NCBI GenBank assembly: GCA_942486035.1
Contig: CALNXK010000167.1
Coordinates: 111,001-175,000, forward strand
Direction: 5' to 3'
DNA length: 64,000 nucleotides
Source: Porites lobata
Lineage: Eukaryota > Cnidaria > Anthozoa > Scleractinia > Poritidae
Below the pieces are notes generated by a model. That model ran no database searches and had not been told where the DNA came from. It was given only the letters and a program-made list of their open reading frames with translations. The position numbers were made by a program, and so were the translations under genes. Positions 11,301 to 23,300 of the stretch are shown here, in pieces; the stretch's first letter is position 1; each line of letters opens with the position of its first letter.

Positions 11301-14300
11301 GTTACATAACCCAAGACAGAGATGGCTTGAAATCGCTGACAGGTTTACATTACTTTGCTTCGTTTTGTTTACTTTAGAGTTTTTACCATGGTCTGAGCAG
11401 TGTTGGTCCAAACACAATCGCCAGGTTACTCCCAGGCATAGCATTCGCTTCACTGTGGTCGGATACTTGCTTTAGATGCATGATCAAACGTGCCGCAGTC
11501 ACTCGGTTCGCCGTCGGAAGCTTCATCACAATTTCTCGAAGTCTCCCGAGCAGCTTAGTATACTCTTCCCGGAGATCTGGATTTTCCGAAGCATCCTTGC
11601 ACGTCATGTTGTTATTTATGACAGCAAAACTCTCCTGAAAAAAATAAATAACAAAAAACCCGTTACCTTTGGTTTTTGCGCATTTTGTGTGACTACAAAA
11701 GGTTACAGTAGGAGACACAGTAATGGACGTCGGCTACGTGGGAATTCGCAGAGTAAGCGATAAACCATGTTAATGCAAAAGAGAGTTGCCGTTCTGTAAA
11801 TAAATGCACTTAAACGCGATATAACGCATCCCTATAGAACGAAACCCCGATGTAACAAACGCCGAACCCCTACATGATGAAACCCCGATATAATAAACCC
11901 CTCCAGTCCTACAACAAAATCCTAGTATAACAAACCTCTATATACCAAAACCCCGATATAACGAGTCCCTATCGATGTAACGTACCCTGGTGGGACTTTG
12001 TTAAACGGGGTTTCCCTGTAATAAGCTCTCACGAGTCACTGGAAGAGAAGCTATCACAGGGAAACGCTCTTGTACTAACAAATACGTCAGCTAAGTTGGT
12101 AAGCCTGTGACAGCTTCGTGAAATATGAGCGACGATTTGATGAAATCCAGACCTTCAGATAAGGGGGGGTCATCCAGACCCTGAGATAAGGAGGGGGGGC
12201 AGGTCTCAGTTTGATCTAAAAAGATGAGGGCCTCTCGGACCCCTCCCCTGGATCTACCACTGAAAATTGCTTACCTTGGCTATCCTGATAAACTCAGGGT
12301 ACAGTCTAAAAGTCAGCAGCGACTCTGGAAGCTGAGAAAAAAAAGTAAAACAGCGTCAGAGGAATAAAGCACAGCTCAGTTATCACGACAAATGGAGGGA
12401 TGGAGTGCCACTCCTCACCCAACGAGGGTGGAAAAGTTTAATACTACAGGGTTCCACAGATTTTTGGATCCAAAATTTACGATCTTTTCCAGACTTTTCT
12501 CCAAAACAATAATTTCTTTATCCAGACTCAAAATTATCAAACACACCCTGGTTCCTGAAAGGCCGATTAGCGTTAATCCAGGATTAAAATTCTGTTCTGT
12601 TTTTGCATTCTACATTCCTATGCACTGCTCAGGGGAACATTTTGTGTTATTAAGGCTCAATAGTATTTTGTAACCTCGAGTTGCATGTTCTTAGACGAGA
12701 AGACCGTGCTTGAAATTTGGCTTAATCCTGGGTTAAACTTAACCATCTTTCGAGGAACCGGGCCCAGGTATTCAATAGAGACCTTAAAAACGCAGGAAAA
12801 AAGCTTTTTTTCATGGTGCGCAGCAAACATACGGGTGAGACTGAATAAGACTTGACCAAAGCGAAATAAAATTACTTCTAAAGCGCTTGTTGCAGCTTTA
12901 AAAGTAAAACTCAAGACTTTTTACCATTTTTAGACCCTCTCTCCATTTCCCGACTTTTTCCAGGCCTGAAACATTGCTGGGCAGATTTCAAAACTTTTTC
13001 AAGAATTTAAGTCTCTGTAAGAACCCTGTAATATTTTTTACCAGTGGGGGTAGAAGAAGGCGATGTTGCTTACCTGCCGAAGATAAAGTTTAAGAACGGC
13101 TGCGATCACATGGGGTGGAGTTTCTGACAAATCAGCCAAGTATACATTATTCTCAAACGCCTGTCAAGACGAAAAATAAAGTAGGATATACTCAAACCTC
13201 CAGCAAACACAAACAATTCAAGAACGAATCCTGATAATTCGAAACTAACCTATTGCCTAAAATTCTCGCAAACGTTTGCCACAAATAACGGAACCAATCG
13301 AGCCTGCCTGTGTGTCACACACGTTTTTTCCCGCGCTAGGTACCAGCTACAATTTCTGATTGGTTCTTGAGTAATTTGAGTCTGCGGTGACTGGTCAGCG
13401 AATTTTTTCCTGTTTATGAGCCAGGAATGACGCCAGGAATATAAAATCGACTATAAAAGCTATGCAGTCCTAAATCTAATAAAAAACTTTTGTAACTACT
13501 CTAGCACAAGGTAAAGTGATTTGAGTTTTAAGCATCTATAATCCCACCTGGCATAGTTTTTCGACTCTTGACTTTACTCCTGATACACGATAAATCCCCT
13601 AAAAATTAAGGAAAAAAAGGTTAATCAGTGACCGGAGCTACAAGAAACAGAAAACACAACAAGTTTACAAAGCAAGCCTCAAAAGCAAAGACAAACGAAC
13701 ACAAAAAATTCCATAAACTTTAGACACTTACTTTAACATCGAGTCCTAAGAAGACAAGGGGAAAAAGAAAAGTTAATAAATTGCGGAAATATCGATTGAA
13801 TAACCCCCTTAATCATAGTCAATGTGCCAGTATGCTTGCTGTAGAAGAGTAGAGGTACTCATCTTTCTTGCATCCCCAATTATCCTCTAAAATCGTTTCA
13901 TTTGAAGAGTAATAACCAACATTGCAATCAGTATTCCATCACAGTATTAATCACCTCGAAGTTCGTCAAAATACTCCGAGGTGCGTCATATTTCCAACTC
14001 TTTTCTCTGTGTTTGTTCTTGTGACGAAACACTGTTTTCTTCTGTTCCTCGTGTTTGATATATTGCATCAAGGCTCTGTTCACACAGCACTGTGCGAATC
14101 TTTGTACGGCTGAAAAATTTGACTGGACACTTCGTTCACATGGAACCGTTGAATAATTTTGATCTGTTGACATGGAACTTTGAACGGCTAGGCGTTTGAA
14201 TTTTCGTACGGTTAAGGTGGTCCCGTGTGAGCGTAACAACGAAACGCTGCCGCAACGTGCCGCACGTTTTTTCAACTGGTTGAAAAATCGTCCGGAGCCA

Positions 14301-17300
14301 CATGAACATTGCCTAAGTCGAAGATATCAATTCTTGGCTTAGGGGAGGGGTAGGTGGGCAGTTTCCCAGAAACGTATGACGTCACATGCAAACTGGCAAG
14401 AACAGAGTGAAGCAGTTGTGTCGCCTACCTCGTTTATCAATTTCATCAATACAAGCCGAGATGATGTGCGGGACATTTTCGTCTGTGTTTGAGTCTTCAA
14501 GATGTCGCTGGAAATCCACCCCAAACGTTGTCATACGTCGCTGAACTTTCTATTGGTTCATAAGAACAAAAAACTGGTTATTTCCTGTGGTGCTGTTAAT
14601 TATGCAACATAACGTGTACATCTTTAAGGGTTACCATTCGCATGAAAGCTACTGAGCAGGTTGTACTTCCTGTGGTACTTTTTACTTTGCTACACAAAGT
14701 GGTACTAACTTTTGAGTATGTAGATGAAATCCTTAATGGTGACAATTCAAATGAATACTTGGCAATAGTTCTTGTAATACTGTTTATTATGCTGTACAAG
14801 GTGGTTCTAACTTTAGAGACTGCTGTTGAAATCCTAGAGGGTTTCAATTAAAAAAATAACTACCGAGCAGTACTTTCCTGTAGCACTGCACATTACGCTG
14901 TTTAAGGAGGAACTCGCTTTTGAGACTGCTAATGAATGCTAGAGGGTTACCATTCAAATGAAAGCAATCGAGCGGTACTTTCCTGTGGTACTATTTACTT
15001 TGCTGTACAAGGTGGTACTCGCGTTTGATGCTGCTCATGAATCCTAGAGGGTTACCATTCAAATGAAAGCTACCGAGCAGTACTTTCCTGTGGTACTATT
15101 ACTTTGCTGTACAAAGTTGTTCTAGCTTTTGAGTCTGAAAAAGGCAGGGCACGCCTTGCTGCTACTAAAGCGTGACAAAAGTCACTAAAGCGTGACAAAG
15201 TTCCTTACCGCGTAAGTCCCACACTTGATGTTTAGTCTCGCCAGACATTTTTTGTGACAAGTCAGGCCACACACTTCACACTCGGCTCCATTGAAAGCCA
15301 CGTAGCTATCGCAGACACGGCATTTAGATGCCGAGCGAAGCTTCTTCAGCCTGTGCGTCTCCGCTGCTGATGATAAGCGGCTGTTCTGGAAAGGGCCCGC
15401 TGACGGACGATTTTTGGCTGGGCGCTTTCTATGGGAGCCTGGGTCCACGGGACCTAAGTGGATGTGAATCAAAAAGCACAACTTTCAGGAAGTTCTATCG
15501 CGCAAGACTAATTTTCTGTTGGGGATATTGCTATGCTCCGCTAGTTAGATGATGGGGTGGCGTTCGTACAGATTTTTGGATCCAAGACTTTTTCCAGACT
15601 TTTATCCAAAACAATAATTTCTTTTTCCAGACTCAAAGTTATCCATTAGGTGATCAATAGACCTTGAAAAAGCTGGAACAAAGCGTTTTCCCTGATGCAC
15701 TCCACACCTACCGCCAAAATTGAATACGATTTGACTAAAACAAACAAACAAAAAAACTTACAGAGTACTTGTAGCTTTCAAAAAAAAAAACTCAAGACGT
15801 TTTACCATTTTTCCAGACTATATCTCTATTTTACAGACTTTTTCCGGGTCTGGAAAATTGCTAGGCAAATTTCAAGACTTTTCAAAGAATTTAAGACTCT
15901 AGGCGAACCCTGGAGTGACCTCTTTAGAACTGTAATTCATAACAACAACCCTGGGCAAAACTCCTGGGACACACACTAACGCAATAGCTCGTCAAAATGA
16001 GGTATCTTCCCTTCCCCCCCCGCGGTGCAGTGTTGACGTTATACATTCAAGTTTTAATGCAACACAATCAACACTGCTTGGGAGAGAGGGCGACCGCAGA
16101 AATAGCCCCTTATAACAACATCCCCAAGCTTTTTTTTAAGAGGTAGAACATGAGTTAATTTAGTAAAGTGCGTCTTTGTGCCTAGTTTCTTCAGTGTCCC
16201 AAGATGTTTTGACCAAGATTGTTGGTAGGTTGTAGGTGAACGTAGTCCTGAATAGTACTGTTGTTGACAGTGACTGGCGTTTCCACAACTTGTGTGGCAG
16301 TCATATTCAGAGTCGAAGTGAGTTGATAATTCAATTATTATAAACAAAACTGTTTCCACGAAGAAATAGAAAAGGCTGCAGTAAAATACTCGCTAATGAA
16401 TCAAAACGCTTACCATTCCTTTTCGATTCGCCTTTATCTCCATCATCAGATGAAATCAATTCTAAGGACTGCGCCCGCGGGATATCCCCTTGTTTACGGG
16501 AAGCTGTGGGACTACCGCTGGGTGAACCCGGAGGAGACCTACTGGTTGTGCTTTCAGCATCGCTGTTGTTTTCCTTTAGGTGGCTCCATGCATTCATGGG
16601 CGACTGTGAGCTGCTAACATTGTGTGAACCCACGCTCCGGTTACGTCGTGTGTTGTAGGGTGACATTTTAACGCTATCTTCTAGATTTTGACTGCTACGC
16701 GAGTCGAATAAAGAATTCTGGCGGGAATATGCGGGCTGTCCTTTATCAGACCTGTGAACAAACAGGGAGACTAGATAATTTACATGTGACGTTATCACAA
16801 TTCACAATATACAAAACAAGACTAGCCGTTCCACTCTCAATTGTCTTATGGCCACGCTTAAATGACGCATTTTTCCGTTACATTTCTGTCGCCATATTGG
16901 TGTTTCTCAGACGGGTACACCCAGCCTCGTTCCCAGGTTCTCTCTCCTACCCGTCGAGAGACCTTGCTCCGTAGGGACGGGTGGGAGAGAACCCTGGGAA
17001 CGAGGTTAGGGTACACCAACATGACTTTCCATGCTAAGCTCCATAACCCTTTCGCTCCTATGAAAACACACACACCAGAATGGCCATTAAGCGTGTTTAC
17101 GTCAGACGAGCAATCCTCGTTTTGACGTTGGCGCTCTTTCCGGATTAGCATCCGTTTCAAAACAAATATCGTGGGAATTCATTTATGCAACACTTCGCAA
17201 TTCAGATTTTAGAAGCGAGTCTCAGAGGTGAAATTTGTCCGTGTGAAGTAAACATGCAAAAGGGCTATTTTGCGGGAGAATCTTGCGTCAGGGAGATAGA

Positions 17301-20300
17301 GGAGAAGAAGTTGCCTAACCCTAACCGCTCTTGCCTCCCTCGCAGGTGTTTTTAAGGGAGCTCATCTTTCATCCCTCCCCACAAACGCCTACTCAACCGA
17401 GAACAATATTCCTTTCCCAAACTTAGCCAATCACATTGTACTTTCCAAATTCTGGAAAGTTGACCTTGACCGCAGAGTTATCCGATAATTACTCGATCTG
17501 CACGAAAGACTGCGAAAGCTTTATGACCTCTGATAGATGTTAGACTCATAGCAGCAAAAGTAAGATTTAGTCAGATTTTAGACTACTCCGTGCACTACAC
17601 AACCTTAGCGAAGGAAAGAAAAGAAGGAAAATGGTAACTCTAGGGTCACGTTTTTACAAACCAGGAGCTTATGAGTCGTGTTTAGCATGTCACCACTTTA
17701 TTTCAAAACTGTTGATTGGTCACTTACCACGCGAATAAAACAATAGAAAAGATAATATGCTGTTTTCGGTTAAGCAGGCGTTTATGGGGAGATACGAAAT
17801 ACGAGCTCCCCTAAAAACGCCTGCGTGGGAGGCTGTAACCGCTCGAGCTGAGGCTAAGAAAGAATGCTAGCAAACAATCTCCATTTGCAATAAACGACAA
17901 TACATACATTGTAGCATTGTATGGTTCAAATTGATGGACTGGACAAACAGTTTGCGGCGCGTTGGCTTGCTGCAGGCGAACATATTCGGAGAACTGGCTT
18001 CCAGGCTCGTAATTTCTGCTGCTTTCCGCAAGGGTCTGGAACTGAATGGGAGCAGGACTGGCGAGTGCGTTCATCATCTGAAAGTAGTTACACGTGACCT
18101 GGTAAAAGACAAATGTCAATCAAACGTTAAGTAACAAGTAAATTGTGTGCTGTTTATACCTATAACTTTCCCTCAAGAGTCAGTTCAGCTATTTAAATAA
18201 AAAAAAATATTCCTTTATTCAAAGTGATGAAGGCGTTCTTCAGGAAGTTTCCCACAATCTTAATACGCCAAAACTAAAGTTACCTTTTTTCAGTTTGAAA
18301 CACAATGTCGACAACAACTTCAAGATTGCACTGGTTTTGCATGCCATGCTTTGTTCCTGGGTGAAAAATCTCGCGCCATTTTCACAACCAGTCAAGTGAA
18401 ATCAAAGACGGTATTAAATCACGAGCGTTTTTCCCGCGCTTGGCGTGCCGTCTGCTGCTGCGCTACATGCATTTACGGCAAGTAATGTGATTGGCTAGCC
18501 AAAATACTGCTGTAACTAACAAAACAAGTGAAAATGCAAGTGTGACCACAACTTACTGCCTTCATTGTCTGGTCACACTGGTAAACAAGCTGGCGTAGCT
18601 CTACTAGGACTTTTGATTTGGTATTTTCCAATTCCTTTTGCCTGGCATTAGCTTCATTCACCCAATACTTGTAAACCTCCTCCGCTTCATCTGCTTTTCT
18701 TAAATCACCTTCTTTCTTTTTATTGCCGCGTGAAAATGCAGACAGTGTGGCGGAAGATGACTCTTCCTAAAATATAAAGAAAAAAGAACTCAATCATTGT
18801 GCTACCTTTAAAGGGGCTGTGTCACGGCAGTCAAATTCATTTTGTTTAATATTGCCAATTACTCACCCTCAATCGCTATGGAACTTAAAGGAGCTGTGTC
18901 ACGAAATTCTGCCAAATTAGGAAATTACAAAATGCCCGTTAAATTAGGAGAAACATAAAAATAACCTCTTAAAACATTAAAGGAAGGTTAAAATAACACA
19001 ACAGAAACAGCAGGAGCCACGGATGGGTAAAACTGAAGAAGATTGAAACGGATTGAAATTAGGGTTTTTGAAAACTGTTCAGCCTAACAGTCTTTCAAAG
19101 TTGATCCCTACTGCTTGCAACTTCAAAAATAATGCTCAGGAGACATATTTGTTTGTGTCGGATCTCACATTTTGTCATTTGCATGAAATTTCTTTGCTTA
19201 CTTTAAGTTTCATAGCGATTGAGGGCGAGTAATTGGCAAAATTAGGCAAAATGAACTGTACTGCCATGACACAGCCCCTTGAAAGTCAGCAAAGAAATTA
19301 CAGGTAAATGACAAAATCAGAGATCCGAGACAAACAAATATGTCTCCTGAACATTATTTTTGAAGTTGCACGCAGCAGGGATCAACTTTAAAGAACTGTT
19401 AGGCTGAACAGTTTTCAAAACCCCTAATTTCAATCCGTTTCAATCTTCTTCAGTTTTGCCCATCCGTGGCATCTGTTGTTTCTGTTATGTTATTTTAACC
19501 TTCCTTTAAAGTTTTAAGTGGTTATTTTTATGTTTCTCTTAATTTAACGGCCACTTTGTAATTTCTTCACTTGGCTGAATTTTGTGACACAGCTCCTTTA
19601 ATGCACTATTGAAAAATGTTTCTTCCCATTACCAAAGGACTAGTCTCCATATAATCACAAGGAACACGGTGATTTTCTTTAAGGGTTTTATCAACTGGCA
19701 AAAACGTTAGAACCACTTAACAGAACAAAATACCAACGGAAAGTACTGCTCAGTAGCTTTCATTTTATTGGTCGCACTTTAGGATTTCATCCACAAACTC
19801 AAAGGTTGAAACCACATTGTACAGCGTAAGTTACAATACCACAGGAAACTACTGCTCAGTAGTTGCCATTTGAATGGTCACTGAATTCATCCCAAAACTC
19901 AAAAGTTGGAACCGCCCTGTACAGTAATAAATAGAGTATCACAGGAAAGTGCTGTTGAAATGGTCACAAATTTAATATGGCATGACTCGATATAAGTCAA
20001 AGGATCTGACAGGGAGAAGAGATAAAACAACATCCAGGGTGATGCCTTCAACAAAACCTTGCAAGGATTATAACAAACCTTTTCTAGTTCCTGTTGCTTT
20101 TGGATGTACATTTGCTTGGCTTTTTTGAGGTTCACCAAAGCTTCATTCTATTGATTGAACAAAACGAGAGTGATAAATTCACCCCAAGAAGATAAGATAA
20201 GATAAGATAACTCATTTGAGGCAGCTTTTATTTATTATGCACCGAGGAGGGGAGGGGACAGGCAAACTTGTGTGGGGGGTATGGTCTGTACAAACATTTG

Positions 20301-23300
20301 GACCTCATCGGGTAACATACCACACTATTTAGTGCTGCACACACCAAAAAATGGCTCACATGAGGGCTCCTCAAGTTACACAGTCAGTTTTCACTACCTA
20401 TGAACGCAACAAGACTACAGGAAATTTCAAACGAGCATGTACCAACTCACCAGTTTCTTAGAAGCCTTGGCCCAAGTATCTTTAAAGTCCTTTCTTGCTC
20501 TCTCGTGCACGTTTCTTCTATTTGTTAAAGGCTAAAGGAAAGCAGCAAATTGCAGGCAGTGTTAAGTAGATGATTTATAACTCAATTCCAATTCAATCAA
20601 AGCAAATGATTTTATAAATCAACAGTTTACCTCCATAAATCTGCTAGACATAAGCTGGGCATAGGTTTTGCTTGCATTATCTGCATAGTCAATATCCTGT
20701 CATTGAATTGTTATAAACAATATATCTATATCAGAATTTGACACAGTGATACTTAAAAAGAAACATTATTCAAATTAGTGAGCTTATGCAACAGGACGGA
20801 AGAGGAAAGAAGACTGCAAACCTTCTGCGATACGTGTGACATAAATTTGGTTTGAAACAACTTTTTGCCAAACTTCAGTTTCCTTTAAACAAATCTTTTT
20901 GTAAAGGACTAGAAAACATTGGTGTTAAGTCATGATCACGACAAAACATGCAAGTAATAGCCCTGTCACATTTGTCACACAAAAGTGCTTTGCGGTCCTC
21001 TTCTTCCTACCCTCCTGTTGAGTAAACTCACCATTGACTTAGGATGCTGACATGAAGTAATTTCAAAGTTTAACCCTTTAAGTCCCAATATCCACAAACA
21101 AATTCTCCTCAGTGATCTCTATATAATTCCTTAAAGAATGAGTCGAGGGAATTTGATAAAAGATCAAAGCATTTTCTCTTAGGTGATCATTTTATTAATT
21201 CTCATAACGTAACCTCTTGACATTGTATGGGTATCATTAATAAGAGAAAATTGATGTTGGTCACTATCGGGACTTGAAGGGTTAAGATGTGCTTGCCATG
21301 AGGGGGAAATGGAGTTTGATGGTGGTGGTTGGACTGTATGCCAGTGCTTGCCTCTCCACTCTGCGACAAACATTACCCTTGGAGTTTTGGTTTCAACATT
21401 CAATTTCACTTGGGTCTGATTGGTTTCTTCAGACTAGCTTCCAGGGATGTGTTTTCTTTTCATAGCAACCAACATTGCCAACTTTATCAGTGGTTCAATA
21501 GCCTGAGAAAACAGCCAACATTTCGCGCGAAATGACGCCCGAGAAAAGAGCACAGGATTCCACACTGATAACACATCACTATCCAGAACTGAGTAATGCT
21601 TCTGATTTGGTTGTGCCGCATGGAAAATTTGCTTCAACAAATCAGAAGCACTGCACAGATCTGGGTAGTGACACATCATCAGTATGGAATTTCTGCATTC
21701 GTGGGGAAACCAGCTGTGGTGCAACAAAATTTCAGCTGTTTTAAGTCCAAGCAAAGTTAGTCAGAAGTGCTAATCCCATAAAACCCAAAAAATTGATTAT
21801 TGTAAGGGAAAAGGAGAGAATCACTGAATTACCTGATCCAAGGCTGTCACAAAAATTGACTGAAATGGTAAATAGTTCTGCAAAAATAAACATAATACAA
21901 CTAAGATTTAAGTTCTCATGGCTGCATACATTTTTGTGTGTGTGTCACCAGGAAAGCTTCCATTGCACTGTGGTCTACCCCTATGTCTCTTCAGAATAAC
22001 CTCACTTATCAAACACCTCATACAGTGGGCTAACAAATGAATAAATAGCGGCAGCCAGTAACCTTTAAACTTGTATACTCTTACACTTTTTACAGACTTT
22101 TTCTTGTAAAGTGCCATGAGCAAATGGTGATAATTGTTCCATAAAAAATGTTTTATAACTGTTACTGTAAATTATTATCATTTTTATTATATTATTACTG
22201 CTGTTCTCTCATCTGCGATATTACATCACATACCATAATATTCCATACACTTTGAGGTTATTTTATTCTTGGCTTTTAAGTCTATCCTCCTTATTTCAAA
22301 CTCATTACTAAGTGTTATCGTACCCAAAAACATTCAGGAAAATTAAACCTAACATAAAATTGAACCGTGCCACAACATTAACATCCTTGAATTAGTTCTC
22401 TCACCTCCTCAGTAATGGCTGCTCTTGTTGTCTGAGCCAGTTTAGCTAATTTAGCAGTATATTCTAACTCTGTGAAACAAGCAAAAGGAGTCCATAAGTA
22501 CTGATATTATAGTTTTATACCACAAAAAAAATCCACACCAACTTGTCAATAAGTCAAGTCACTCACCTAAATGAGCTCTTTTGTCTACATACGTTTCTAT
22601 ATCTTTGGAGTACTTGGCCCAAATCTTAGTTCTCTGTAAAAAATAATAATAATAATAATAAAAAATAAAAAATACAAGCCGTAAACTGAACTGCCTCTTA
22701 TAATCACTCCCACGTACAAGCCCTCTCCAGTTCTACGCTTATCTACTGTACCTGTAAACCAAAAATTATGTCTAATTATAAGCTCTTTTAGATATAAGCC
22801 CCCTCCAATTGTAAAGTGATTTTGTTACCTCAGCGTCCTGGGTCCCTGACGCATAAAAATCCCCAATGATGCAAAACAATTCATGGCATGGATCCTGTAG
22901 GACGCGAAGATCGATCTATAGATTGATCAATCTGCAGATGTTTTTGTCAGGCTGTTTGTGTGATGTTTGTGGATGTTGTTTAACGGTGCATATTTCTTTT
23001 AGACTTTGTTGTGCTTTACAATAGATTGAGTATATTTTTATTTCAGTAAACCGTATAAAGAGTTTTGAAATCTGTCTTCATATTAATTGTCTGGTTACAT
23101 AACAAACCAAGCATTTTCATTTTATAGGGCTCTTTGTTTTCTGAACTGGGACTTGATGGTTCTGGACTGGAGCTCATGATTTTCCACTAGATGAGTCACA
23201 GGACTCACCATAACTACTTGCAGCAAAACCACTGAATGTATTGAAGTGAATTTCATTTCTTAGGAAATGAAGCCTAACCAAAAACCAGTTATTGTAAAAC

